Source of the DNA: Myxococcales bacterium | Lineage (GTDB): Bacteria > Myxococcota_A > Polyangia > Nannocystales > Nannocystaceae | Assembly: GCA_020633295.1 (NCBI GenBank) | Contig: JACKDW010000002.1 | Span: 434,001 to 498,000 of the forward strand | Length of the DNA stretch: 64,000 bases | Direction: 5' to 3' | Shown: in pieces, positions 1 through 9,379 of the stretch | Numbering within the stretch: position 1 is the first letter of the stretch | Layout: each line of letters opens with the position of its first letter | Notes under the pieces: generated by a model | Told to the model about the DNA's origin: nothing | The model's input: only the letters and a program-made list of their open reading frames with translations | The model's database searches: none | Position numbers and translations under genes: made by a program

Positions 1-585
1 CGCACCGCCGCCGCAGGCGGGCTCGAGCACGCGCACCGACTCGAGCACGCGGAGCGCCTCGGCGGGCTCCGATATGACGCGCTGCGTCTCCGCCCACCAG
101 CCACGAATCGTCAGGTTCGCCATGTAGCGCGCGATCGTCGGCGGCGTGTAATACACTCCGCGGTTTCGCCGCCGCGCCTGGTGAACGAAGTCGGAGGAGC
201 CCTCGTGGAGCGCGCCGAGCACAAAGGGACCGAGGCCCTGAGCCACGGCGCGCCGGACGATGTCGGCGACGCGCTCCGAGAGCTCGTCGGGGACCGAAGC
301 TGCGTCCTGCGCGCAGTCCTGCACGATCGCTTCGTCCGGCGAGACGCCGTGCAATGCACAGAGCACGCGAAACACGATCGAACGCAGCGTCGACTCCGAG
401 ATCTCGGCGTGCTGACGGAGGGCGACGAGGCGCTGCACGACGTCTGCAAGCTCACACGCCCCTGAACTCGGCGCTTCCCGAGCGGGGTGGCCGCGGTGTA
501 CACGTTCGCCGTCGTGATCACCGGCCTGAGCCGGGGTCTCGCCCTGCGTCCTGTGCCCTCGCGCGCGCGCGTCGTCCCCCGCCAT
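1..585 (-). CDS. Adenine-specific DNA methylase, N-terminal part (runs off left edge)
   Basis: The visible 195 residues are the start of an N6-adenine DNA methyltransferase of the Eco57I or N-6 DNA methylase type. Near the left edge the protein reads GVYYTPPTIARYM and then RVLEPACGGGA. These are the lead-in and the SAM-binding motif I (usually DPACGSG) of this class, which transfers methyl from SAM to adenine in DNA. The first 140 residues are a mostly helical, Glu/Asp/Arg-rich region with no motif I recognise. I chose the ATG at 585 because the frame is open from there to the edge; its ribosome site is weak. The TRD and any nuclease domain lie outside the window, so a fused restriction enzyme, a BREX/PglX-like protein or a lone methylase are all possible. 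The motif match is seen; the class is known; the system is unknown. Confidence 0.75.
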   Translation of the reverse strand, partial: MAGDDARARGHRTQGETPAQAGDHDGERVHRGHPAREAPSSGACELADVVQRLVALRQHAEISESTLRSIVFRVLCALHGVSPDEAIVQDCAQDAASVPDELSERVADIVRRAVAQGLGPFVLGALHEGSSDFVHQARRRNRGVYYTPPTIARYMANLTIRGWWAETQRVISEPAEALRVLESVRVLEPACGGGA

Positions 586-963
586 CTCGGACCGTCCCGC
601 CCTGGAAATTCTCGACAAACTCGGGGAAATACAAGCAAGTTCGGTGTTGTTGCTCGGTCGCCCCAAGCGACCTCTCCTCGACCTCTCCTCGACCTCTCCT
701 CGACCTCTCCTCAGTCTCGACCTCTCCTTCGATCTTCCCAACCTCCTTGGCCTCCGCGACCGACTCGGCCTCCGCGACCATCCACCGCCCCGCCCACCAC
801 GGCCGCAGTCCAGCGCGGCTGCTTGATGAGCCGCTTCCGCGGACGCGCCTCGTCGCGATGGTTGACGCGGCCATTTGCGGGTTGTTAGCGTCCCTCGCCG
901 TTTGCGAACGCGCGCGGGCGCGTCCCTTCGCCGGCCGCAGCCGGACACGAGCACCCCTCCCAC
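586..963. other. Divergent intergenic region
   Basis: This spacer separates the methylase, read leftward, from the outer-membrane barrel gene, read rightward. It should carry both promoters, but I cannot place -35/-10 boxes with confidence. A stretch near 600-655 is poorer in G+C than its surroundings. An 11-bp tandem repeat fills its middle. No gene-like reading frame with recognisable protein features was found. Confidence 0.5.
668..728. repeat. 11-bp tandem repeat, 4 tight copies plus 1
   Basis: The unit CGACCTCTCCT occurs four times head to tail and a fifth time after a 6-base interruption. It lies upstream of both divergent genes. On the minus strand the unit reads AGGAGAGGTCG, purine-rich and close to the AGGAGATG core of the 14-bp array at 32820. 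No function is known. Confidence 0.85.
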
Positions 964-3138
964 ATGACGACCGCACCTCGAAGGTTTCCGCGCTCGTGGC
1001 CCCGGCGCTCCGTTGACGCCCGCCTCCTCACGATCGTCCCGACCGCGCTCGGCAGCGCGCTCGTGCTCGCGCCCGAATTCACTCCGCGCGCGCAGGCGCA
1101 GCCCGGCATGGGGATGGGCCAGATGCCTGGCGGCGGCGCGCCCGGGGGCGGCGGCAAGGACAAGAAAGACGGGCCCGCTGAGGAGGCGCCGAAGGACAAG
1201 CAGGCGCTGCAGCCGATTCAGCCGGTGCCGGCCCAGCCGCGCGATTTTCGACGGCTGCAGCTGTTCGAACTGCACGGCTACATGCGCCTGCGCGGCGACT
1301 ACTTCCATCGCCTCGACCTCGGCATGACGCTGCAGAACGGGCAGGCCACCGGGAACTCGAGCGTCGGCGACCCCGACCTCAACAACAAGTACTTCCCGCC
1401 GCCGGCGACCCACGCCGAGACGCTCGAGGACGGCAGCACGATCAACGACGGCAGCTGCTACATCGTCCTCACCGAGCAGAACGTAAACCCCGAGAAGGTC
1501 CAGCGGCGCTGCAATCGGCGCAACGGCTTCGCCAGCGCCAACATGCGCCTGCGGCTCGACCCGACGATTCACGTCAGCGACTCGGTGAAGGTCCACGCGA
1601 CCGTCGACCTGCTCGACAACCTCGTGCTCGGCAGCACGCCCGACTCGTTCTACGGCGACAGCCCGTGGGCGCCGATCGACATCTACACGCGCACGCAGGT
1701 GCCGCCCAGCGCCGGGCTCAACGGTTTTAGCGACAGCATCGTCGTCAAGCGCGCCTACGGCGAGATCCGCTTCGGCTGGGGTCTACACCTCGAGTTCGGG
1801 CGCATGCCGCATCACTGGGGCCTCGGCATCTACGCCAACGACGGCAACGGCTTTTATCGCGGGCAGCGCGACGACATCATCCGCCAGATCGACACCGACT
1901 ACGGCGACTCGGTCGACTCCGTGCGCCTGTCCTTCGACTTCGGCAAGGACCGCCGTCGCACGCACCGCCTGACCTTCGCGTGGGACTGGGCCGCGTCGGG
2001 CCCGACCACGGATCAGCTGATGGGGCCCTCGTACAGCTCGGGCAACCTCGTCGGTCAGGCCTTCAGCGCCGAGAAGTTCGACAACGTCTATCAGTGGCGG
2101 ATCTCGATCCTGCGCCGCGACGACCCGAGCATGCTCAAGCGCAAGCTCTCGCTCGGGCGCCCGGTGTTCAACTACGGCTTCGCCGCGTGGGTGCGCTATC
2201 AGCCCATCGACCGCGCCGTCGGCTCGCCCGGGCTCGGCGACGGGCTCGGGACCAACCCGACCTGGACCGACGGCGCCAACAACGTCGACGACGGACTCGG
2301 GCGCTACGGCGACCCGCTGTCCAACGGCGGCAGCGACGACGACACCGAGCTCGGCGACAACGGCCTGCAGAACTACGCCAACCTGCTCGTCCCGCGCCGC
2401 GCGCTCCTCGTGACGCCGGACATCTGGATGCGCGTCATGTGGCGGACGCTGCGCGTCGAGCTCGAGGTCGCCGGCGTGTTCGGGACCATGCGCATGCGCG
2501 ACGTGACCAATGAGCCAGACGCTGACGGCGTGCAGCTCGAGGACACGACCCTCGACGAGATGCAGAACCTGACGATCGCGCAGGTCGGCTACGCGCTCGA
2601 GTTCAAGTACGGGTTCTTCAAGGATCGCTTCCACCTCGGCTTCGACCACGGCTTCGCCAGCGGCGACGACCGCGGCGCCAAGGACTACAACCCGCAAAAC
2701 CCCCTCACCTACGGGGGCACGACGACCGTCAGCAATTTCCGGTTTAACCCGGCCTACACCCAGGACCTGCTGCTGTTCCGCCAGCTGCTGGGCACGGTCT
2801 CGAACGCCGCGTACTTCCGCCCCTGGGCCGCGTTCTACTTCTTCCAGAACAACTTCTCGGCCCGCCTCGATCTCCAGTACGCGCTCGCCGAGCGGACCTC
2901 GAGCGTGCCCGGCAACGGCCTGCACTACGGCATCGAGATCGACGGCGCGCTGCGCTACCACGACGTGCGCGAGCCGATCTTCTTCCAGGTTCAGTACGGC
3001 GTGCTGTTCCCCTTCAACGCCTTCGATCGCCCGGCGGATCAGTACCCGTCGCCCGCCGACGGGAGCTACGTGGTCCCGAACGACGGCGACGCCAAGGCGG
3101 CGCAGACCGTGCAAGCGCAGCTCGGCATCAAGTTCTAG
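964..3138 (+). CDS. Outer-membrane beta-barrel protein (TIGR04551-like)
   Basis: A 724-residue exported protein. The first 45 residues are a long Arg-rich signal peptide ending in AQA-QPG, followed by a Gly/Met/Lys-rich linker. From about residue 90 onward alternating hydrophobic and polar stretches rich in aromatic residues and Asn/Asp suggest a large beta-barrel, and the chain ends in an aromatic-containing strand (QAQLGIKF) typical of outer-membrane insertion signals. It resembles the family of about 700 residues found in myxobacteria and often labelled TIGR04551; its cargo is not known. Motifs such as FGRMPHHWGLGI recall porin-type strands. It stands alone. The ATG was chosen because it begins the signal peptide, although no clear Shine-Dalgarno sequence precedes it. 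Family assignment is from memory and moderate; outer-membrane location is more secure. Confidence 0.75.
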   Translation: MTTAPRRFPRSWPRRSVDARLLTIVPTALGSALVLAPEFTPRAQAQPGMGMGQMPGGGAPGGGGKDKKDGPAEEAPKDKQALQPIQPVPAQPRDFRRLQLFELHGYMRLRGDYFHRLDLGMTLQNGQATGNSSVGDPDLNNKYFPPPATHAETLEDGSTINDGSCYIVLTEQNVNPEKVQRRCNRRNGFASANMRLRLDPTIHVSDSVKVHATVDLLDNLVLGSTPDSFYGDSPWAPIDIYTRTQVPPSAGLNGFSDSIVVKRAYGEIRFGWGLHLEFGRMPHHWGLGIYANDGNGFYRGQRDDIIRQIDTDYGDSVDSVRLSFDFGKDRRRTHRLTFAWDWAASGPTTDQLMGPSYSSGNLVGQAFSAEKFDNVYQWRISILRRDDPSMLKRKLSLGRPVFNYGFAAWVRYQPIDRAVGSPGLGDGLGTNPTWTDGANNVDDGLGRYGDPLSNGGSDDDTELGDNGLQNYANLLVPRRALLVTPDIWMRVMWRTLRVELEVAGVFGTMRMRDVTNEPDADGVQLEDTTLDEMQNLTIAQVGYALEFKYGFFKDRFHLGFDHGFASGDDRGAKDYNPQNPLTYGGTTTVSNFRFNPAYTQDLLLFRQLLGTVSNAAYFRPWAAFYFFQNNFSARLDLQYALAERTSSVPGNGLHYGIEIDGALRYHDVREPIFFQVQYGVLFPFNAFDRPADQYPSPADGSYVVPNDGDAKAAQTVQAQLGIKF

Positions 3139-3205
3139 GCCGCGCGTCCGCGACCTGCTCACAGGACGAAGTTGCTGCGCCGGATCGCGCGCGGTACCGT
3201 CTCGC

Positions 3206-4702
3206 GTGGCTCGTAAGAAGAAGCAGAGCGCGACGCGCTGGGTGTGTCAGTCGTGCGGCTCCGAGACCCGCGGGTGGTACGGCAAGTGCCCCGACTGCGG
3301 CGCCTGGAACACCATCGTCGAGGAGCTCGATCTCGCCAAGGCCGCCGCCAAGGGCGGCGACCGGGTGGTCCTCAACACCGCCGCGTCCGCGCGCGTCGTG
3401 CCCGCGACCGAGGCCGGCACCGGCGACTCCGGCGGCGAGCCGCGCCTGCCCTGCGGCCTCTCGGAGGTCGACCGCGTGCTCGGGGGCGGGCTCGTCCCGG
3501 GCAGCGTCGTGCTGCTCGGCGGCCCGCCCGGGATCGGCAAGTCGACGCTGCTGCTGCAGGCCAGCGCGGGCCTGTCTCAAGGGTCTGGTACCGTGCTCTA
3601 CGCCAGCGGCGAGGAGTCCGTCGCGCAGGTCGGCTCGCGCGCGCGCCGACTCGGGGCCGCGCGCCCGAACCTCCTGTTGGTGGCCGAGACCCGCGTCGAG
3701 GCGATCCTCGAGGCCGCGCGCGCGCAGCACGAGGCCGGCGGGCTCGCGGCGGTGATCGTCGACTCGGTGCAGACGATCTACAGCGACGCCCAGGACGGGC
3801 TGCCCGGCAACGTCACGCAGATCCGCGCGGTCACCAGCCAGCTCGTCGGCTTCGCCAAGCAGCGCGGCGTCCCGGTGGTCGTGGTCGGGCACGTGACCAA
3901 GGACGGCCAGCTCGCGGGGCCGCGCCTGCTCGAGCACCTCGTCGACGCCGTGCTCTCCTTCGAAGGTGACGAGGAGCGCGCGACCCGGCTGCTGCGCGCG
4001 ATCAAGAACCGCTTCGGCAGCACCCAGGAGCTCGGCGTGTTCGAGATGCGCGGCGACGGGCTGCGCGAGATCCACAACCCCTCCGAGGCGTTCCTCCAGG
4101 GTCGCGCGGAGCCGGTGATCGGCGCCTGCGTCACCGCGTCGCTCGAGGGCTCGCGCCCGCTGCTGCTCGAGGTTCAGGCGCTGCTGGCCGCGAGCTTCGG
4201 CAACCCGCGACGGACCTGCGTCGGGCTCGAGCCCCAGCGACTCGCGATGCTCATGGCCGTGCTCGATCGCCACGGCGGGCTGTTCGTGCTCGACCACGAC
4301 GTGTTCGTCAACGTCGCTGGCGGCATGCGCCTGAGCGAGCCGGCGAGCGATCTCGCCGCGCTGCTCGCGGTCGCCTCGAGTCATCTGCGCCGGCCGATCC
4401 CGCCCGACCTCGTGGCCTTCGGCGAGGTCGGGCTGACGGGCGAGCTGCGCCCGGTCCCGCGGACCGAGGCCCGCCTGTCGGAGGCCGCGCGGCTCGGCTT
4501 CCGTCGCGTCATCCTCCCGCGCGGTCGCGACGCGAAGACCCAGGCGCGCGCGGACGGCGTCGAGCTGCTGCCCGCGCGCACGGTCTCCGAGGCGCTCGAG
4601 CGGTGCTTCGGCGACGCGCTGCAGGTCGGTCGCCCCGCGCGCGAGAACGATCGCGGCGCGCGCGAACGACATGACCACTTGGACATACGCAAACGCGCAT
4701 AG
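3206..4702 (+). CDS. radA: DNA repair protein RadA (Sms)
   Basis: RadA is a RecA-like ATPase that drives branch migration during recombination and, in some bacteria, helps load or extend strands during natural transformation. The 498 residues show its whole layout: an N-terminal zinc finger with CxxC pairs at residues 14/17 and 28/31, a Walker A motif GGPPGIGKST at about 105-115, the RadA-specific KNRFGS motif at about 267, and a Lon-protease-like C-terminal domain. Length and order match the family (about 450-460 residues) with a slightly longer Arg-rich tail. The start is GTG, directly followed by the usual basic stretch ARKKKQ. Its presence with recA, cinA and comEC in the same window fits a recombination or competence role, though these genes are not in one operon. 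Confidence 0.97.
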   Translation: MARKKKQSATRWVCQSCGSETRGWYGKCPDCGAWNTIVEELDLAKAAAKGGDRVVLNTAASARVVPATEAGTGDSGGEPRLPCGLSEVDRVLGGGLVPGSVVLLGGPPGIGKSTLLLQASAGLSQGSGTVLYASGEESVAQVGSRARRLGAARPNLLLVAETRVEAILEAARAQHEAGGLAAVIVDSVQTIYSDAQDGLPGNVTQIRAVTSQLVGFAKQRGVPVVVVGHVTKDGQLAGPRLLEHLVDAVLSFEGDEERATRLLRAIKNRFGSTQELGVFEMRGDGLREIHNPSEAFLQGRAEPVIGACVTASLEGSRPLLLEVQALLAASFGNPRRTCVGLEPQRLAMLMAVLDRHGGLFVLDHDVFVNVAGGMRLSEPASDLAALLAVASSHLRRPIPPDLVAFGEVGLTGELRPVPRTEARLSEAARLGFRRVILPRGRDAKTQARADGVELLPARTVSEALERCFGDALQVGRPARENDRGARERHDHLDIRKRA

Positions 4703-4781
4703 GCCGGCCGGTAGGACATGTCGACGCGCGTCGCGTGACCTTCCCCGCGTGCTCGCGCGAACCCCGAGTGGAAACAAACAT

Positions 4782-4816
4782 GTCCCAATGTTCAGAGCAG
4801 CTGCTACCGTTGGGAC
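4782..4816. promoter_or_regulatory. Inverted repeat upstream of response regulator
   Basis: Two 9-base arms, GTCCCAATG and CGTTGGGAC, face each other across 17 bases, with one mismatch. The spacer contains a perfect 10-bp palindrome, AGCAGCTGCT. This nested symmetry, 75 bases ahead of the response-regulator start, looks like an operator or a leader hairpin. No T-run follows, so a terminator for radA is less likely. Confidence 0.45.
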
Positions 4817-4890
4817 GTCCCGCGACGGACACGAATATTTTTCGGCGCGTGGACTAACCGATCAACGCACTACCTCACCGTAGAGCTATC

Positions 4891-5331
4891 ATGAACGCTA
4901 TTCTCGACAACGCGGTGCTGCTCGCCGACGACGACGAGATGTCGCGCAGCCTCGGAAAGCGGCTCATCGAGGGCCTGGGTCTGCGCGCCATCGTCGCGGG
5001 GGACGGCTACGACGCCCTTCGAATGTTCCACCGTCACCGCATGCGCATCGCGCTGCTGCTGCTGGACGTGTGTATGCCCAAGCTCGGCGGCCCCGAGCTG
5101 CTCGCCGCGCTGCGCCGGATCGACCCGCAGGTCCCCGCGCTGCTCACGTCGGGCGTCGACGCCGACGTGCTCGGGCCGCTCGTGTCCGACGCGGCGTACA
5201 CCGCGTTCGTCCCCAAGCCCTGGCGCATCGAGCAGCTCGAGCGCGAGATCCGGCTCGGGTTGGCGCAGCGACCCTCGCTCGCCGCGCGTCGACACATCGG
5301 GCGCACGCGCCTGCGGGCCGAGGGCGCCTGA
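4891..5331 (+). CDS. Single-domain response regulator
   Basis: A 146-residue CheY-like receiver with no output domain. The acidic pocket is in LADDDEM (residues 11-17), the phosphoacceptor is Asp59 in LLLDVCMPK, the switch residue is Thr86/Ser87 in LLTSG, and the conserved Lys109 is in VPKPW. It ends in about 20 basic residues beyond the domain. All catalytic residues are present, so it should take phosphate from a histidine kinase and act through protein contact. No kinase lies nearby, so the partner is unknown. The ATG follows a nested inverted repeat and an A+T-richer stretch that probably holds its promoter. Confidence 0.9.
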   Translation: MNAILDNAVLLADDDEMSRSLGKRLIEGLGLRAIVAGDGYDALRMFHRHRMRIALLLLDVCMPKLGGPELLAALRRIDPQVPALLTSGVDADVLGPLVSDAAYTAFVPKPWRIEQLEREIRLGLAQRPSLAARRHIGRTRLRAEGA

Positions 5332-5355
5332 CGCACGCGCGCGAGCGCGACGCGC

Positions 5356-6408
5356 TCAGCCGTTATCGGGGCAGGTGAACGTCACGTACATCTTCGTGAC
5401 GAACGCGCCCTGCATGAACTCGCGCGAGCGCATCAGGAGGTGCTCGGGCTGCAGCGAGCCGACCTGCTCGATCAAGACGCTGCGGTGGGTGAGCGGCTCG
5501 GTGAACCAGTCGAGCACGTCGCCGATCGCGTCCCCCTGGACGACGAACTCGATGAGCTCGCTCTCCGTGATCGCGCCGAGCTCGAGGTTGACGTCCGCGA
5601 TCTGGGTGGCGTGCGTCAGCGGCGTGTCGTTGGGACCCTCGCCCCAGCCCACGCAGATATCGTTCTGCTCGATCGCGCGACACAGAAAGCTCGAGTCGCC
5701 CGGCCCCGCCGGCTCGCTGAACTTGTCCCCCTCTTTCCACGCGTCCGCCGCTGCGACGCGATAGAGCCGCAGGGAGATCGGGAACTGGAGCTCCCCGCCG
5801 CCCTGGATGAAGTACCAGACCTTGACGCGGATCTCGGTGATCCAGTCGGGGGAGTACTGGTGAAAGGGCGGCGGGAGCGGCGGGAAGTTGGCCGCGAACA
5901 GGCGGCGGTGCTCCTCGAGGTTGACGATCTCGATCGTGCTCGTCGCGCCGAAGTTATAGGTCTGGCAGACGTTGTCACACCAGGCGGGACCGAACGGGGG
6001 CGCGTTGAGGAAGAAGGTGTCGGCGTCGGCCGCGACCACCGCGATCTCGCTCTCGCCCTGGCACAGCGCGTCGCCGGTGGTCCCCGAGGTCGTCGGCTCC
6101 GGACCCGTCGAGCTCGTCCCGTCGTCGGTGGTGACGGTGGCCACGGGCGTCGTCGTCTCGCTCGGATCGACGGCGGTCGTCTCGCTCGCGGTCGTCGCGG
6201 GCGCGCTGGTGCTCGAGCCGGGTCCGCCGGTCGTGTCCGGAGTGTCGCCCGTGCTGCCCGCGCTCGCGTCGGTGGCCGGGCCGTCGGTGGTGTCCCCCCA
6301 CGCCGGGTTCATCATCTTGCAGCCGCCGCTCGCCAGCAGCGAGCTGGCGAGCACCAGCGACGCCAGCTCGCGCGAGCGAGCGGGCGAGTCAACGCGCGCG
6401 AGGCCCAT
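5356..6408 (-). CDS. Lipoprotein with DNRLRE-like domain
   Basis: A 350-residue predicted lipoprotein. The signal peptide ends in the lipobox LLASGGC (Cys about residue 30). About 75 residues of Thr/Ser/Gly/Asp-rich linker follow, then a folded domain from about residue 115. This begins VVAADADTFFLNAPPFGPAW and contains NFGATSTIEIVN, the pattern of DNRLRE domains (D-T-F, N-x-G-x-x-x-x-L/I-x-V), which are beta-rich modules of secreted surface proteins. Cys pairs near 113/143/147 and in the last residues may form disulfides. It converges on the response regulator across 24 bases. Domain assignment is by pattern only and its ligand is unknown. Confidence 0.65.
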   Translation of the reverse strand: MGLARVDSPARSRELASLVLASSLLASGGCKMMNPAWGDTTDGPATDASAGSTGDTPDTTGGPGSSTSAPATTASETTAVDPSETTTPVATVTTDDGTSSTGPEPTTSGTTGDALCQGESEIAVVAADADTFFLNAPPFGPAWCDNVCQTYNFGATSTIEIVNLEEHRRLFAANFPPLPPPFHQYSPDWITEIRVKVWYFIQGGGELQFPISLRLYRVAAADAWKEGDKFSEPAGPGDSSFLCRAIEQNDICVGWGEGPNDTPLTHATQIADVNLELGAITESELIEFVVQGDAIGDVLDWFTEPLTHRSVLIEQVGSLQPEHLLMRSREFMQGAFVTKMYVTFTCPDNG

Positions 6409-6531
6409 ACTCGAGTGGAGACGCTACCACAGCCCGCGCGATCAGGGCTGCGGCCGCGCGGCCGAAGCGGCGCGGATGTGCCTGTCTTTGAAGACCTGAC
6501 CGATCAATCATCGCGGCCCGCGCGGCGATGA

Positions 6532-7665
<1,134 letters not shown>

Positions 7666-7678
7666 GGCGAGAGCGACC

Positions 7679-9049
7679 TTATTCGAGCGCCGATCCGGAT
7701 GGAAGAGCGAGATCGAACACGCGCGCGCGCTCGCTTTCGACCAGCAGGTCCCACAGGAGCTTGAGGCCCCAGAGGGTGGCGCCGTGCTGGACTGCGGCCC
7801 GATCGCCGGGGAGCGTGACGCGGCGATATCGCCGTCCGAAGTCCGCAGAGACGGCCAGATCCACGGTCCCCACCGGTTTGTCGGCCGTCCCCCCGCCCGG
7901 ACCGGCGATGCCGGTGATCGCCAGCCCGATGTCGGCCACGAGTCGCCGACGAACCCCCTCGGCCATGGCCGCGGCCACCTCCGCCGAGACCGCGCCGTGG
8001 CGGTGAAGAAGATCGCGCTCGACGCCGAGCAGCTCAACCTTGACGGCATCATCATAGGGAACGAGGGCGCCGCGAACACAGCGCGACGCGCCTGGCACGG
8101 CGACGAGCTGCTGGCCGAGTCCGCCGCCGGAGCACGCCTCGGCCGCGGCCAACCAAAGGCCGTGCTCGCGCAGAACGCGGACGAGGCGAGTCGGCAGGTC
8201 GGCCGCGCCGATGCCGTAGAGGCTCGACGCCAGGGCCTCCCCCATGATCCCGTCGAATTGCTCGAGACCGCCTCCTGCGCCCGTGCGCTCGAGGATGATG
8301 AGGACCTCGGGACCGCAGGCGCGATAGTGGAGCGCGACCGGAGGGGCGCCGCGATCGATCGCGGACGCGACCCGCTGCTCGACGACCGGCGCGAGCACGG
8401 ACTCTCTCCCAAACGTGCGATACACGCGACGCGACACGGGGCGCAGCCGGCCACCGAACCACCCACGCAGGAGCTCGGCGATCGCCGGGAGCATGGCCCG
8501 AAGCTCGGACGGAACCCCCGGTGTTGAGATCACCCGCGTCTCGCTGTTGCCGCGTTCGGTCGGTGGGAGCCGGAGATGAAATCCTGGCGCTGTCCCGCTC
8601 TCGTTGACGATCGGCCGCGCGCCGGTCGGGAGCCAGGCCTGCTTGAGATTCTCGGGTGACGTGGCGAGTTGCCGCAACCGGTCCGCGGCCATCGATCGGT
8701 GTGAAAGCGCGGCCGGACGCGCGGCCATGCGCGCGACCGCGGCGCGGACGAGCCGCTCCGCCTCCGGGTCGAGGACGAGGGGAACGCCCGCCGCTGCGGC
8801 GATCGCCTCGGCCGTACGGTCGTCGGAGGTTGGCCCGAGCCCACCGGTGACGAGGCAGAGATCAGCCCGCCGTGCACGATCCAGCGCGTCCGCGATCTCG
8901 CGCGGCTGGTCGCGGACCGAAACCGCACGCTCGACGAGAATTCCGAGGCTTCGGCAGAGCTGGGCCAGCTCGGCTGTGTTGGTGTCGACGACGTCGCCGG
9001 TCAGGAGCTCATCACCGACCGTGAGCAGATGCGCGACGATCTCGGTCAC
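7679..9049 (-). CDS. cinA: CinA family protein (PncC-type amidohydrolase domain)
   Basis: A 456-residue two-domain CinA. Residues 1-170 form the MoCF/COG1058 domain (LLTVGDELLTGDVVDTNT, then VTGGLGPTSDD), associated with ADP-ribose pyrophosphatase activity. Residues about 295-450 form the nicotinamide-mononucleotide deamidase domain (AEACSGGGLGQQL, AITGIAGPGGG). It recycles NMN and is often competence-induced. The typical length is about 410-430, and here the middle is somewhat longer. It starts at GTG and is read into recA. The C-terminal domain keeps the Ser/Lys region of active PncC enzymes as far as I can judge. The cinA-recA order is a known conserved pair. Confidence 0.93.
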   Translation of the reverse strand: MTEIVAHLLTVGDELLTGDVVDTNTAELAQLCRSLGILVERAVSVRDQPREIADALDRARRADLCLVTGGLGPTSDDRTAEAIAAAAGVPLVLDPEAERLVRAAVARMAARPAALSHRSMAADRLRQLATSPENLKQAWLPTGARPIVNESGTAPGFHLRLPPTERGNSETRVISTPGVPSELRAMLPAIAELLRGWFGGRLRPVSRRVYRTFGRESVLAPVVEQRVASAIDRGAPPVALHYRACGPEVLIILERTGAGGGLEQFDGIMGEALASSLYGIGAADLPTRLVRVLREHGLWLAAAEACSGGGLGQQLVAVPGASRCVRGALVPYDDAVKVELLGVERDLLHRHGAVSAEVAAAMAEGVRRRLVADIGLAITGIAGPGGGTADKPVGTVDLAVSADFGRRYRRVTLPGDRAAVQHGATLWGLKLLWDLLVESERARVFDLALPSGSALE

Positions 9050-9379
9050 GCGCCCATCATCGGCGATATGCGTGCACCCGCACAGCGCGCGCCTCCCGCG
9101 GTGCGCGAACGACCCTCATCACCCCCGCGCCGCGAGCTCCGACGGTCTCAGGCGGGCCCACACGGGTTCTTCGACAGGAGAACGGGCGCGCAGGGGTCGA
9201 GATCACGGGGGTCGTAGTAGAGGATCGCGCACGGCGTGCGATGGCGTGCGATGGCGTGCGAAGAAGATCGCGCCGCGAAGGGCGGCCGATCGTCGAGCAC
9301 ATCTGCGGATGGGGTGGGGTATAAAAACGCCGATCAAAACCTTTTCGGGGCCCGGCGGGGTCCGCTAGGATGGATTATC
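9050..9379. other. Divergent intergenic region between cinA and the PP2C gene
   Basis: This spacer should hold promoters for cinA-recA (leftward) and the PP2C gene (rightward). On the plus strand GTATAAAAA at about 9319-9327 is the best -10-like A+T stretch ahead of the PP2C start. It contains a 10-bp tandem repeat at 9234. On the minus strand a short frame ends in LDPCAPVLLSKNPCGPA and stops at about 9154; it looks protein-like but has no start codon in its own frame (see findings). Confidence 0.45.
9234..9262. repeat. 10-bp tandem repeat, nearly 3 copies
   Basis: The unit GCGTGCGATG is repeated twice fully and a third time to GCGTGCGA. Because 10 is not a multiple of three, gain or loss of a unit would change the reading frame of anything translated across it. 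Confidence 0.85.

Noticed and set aside
1783..3162. Long minus-strand reading frame opposite the outer-membrane barrel gene
   Set aside because: Mirror frame typical of high-G+C DNA; its composition (Val/Arg/Glu/Ala strings) has no domain, and the plus-strand gene is convincing.
6432..6531. CTTCAAA on the minus strand as an anticodon loop of tRNA(Sec)
   Set aside because: Flanking bases do not form an anticodon stem and no long variable arm or CCA end follows.
9160..9190. GTTCT/AGAAC hairpin as a terminator
   Set aside because: Only five pairs and no T-run; it lies between divergent genes where no terminator is needed.
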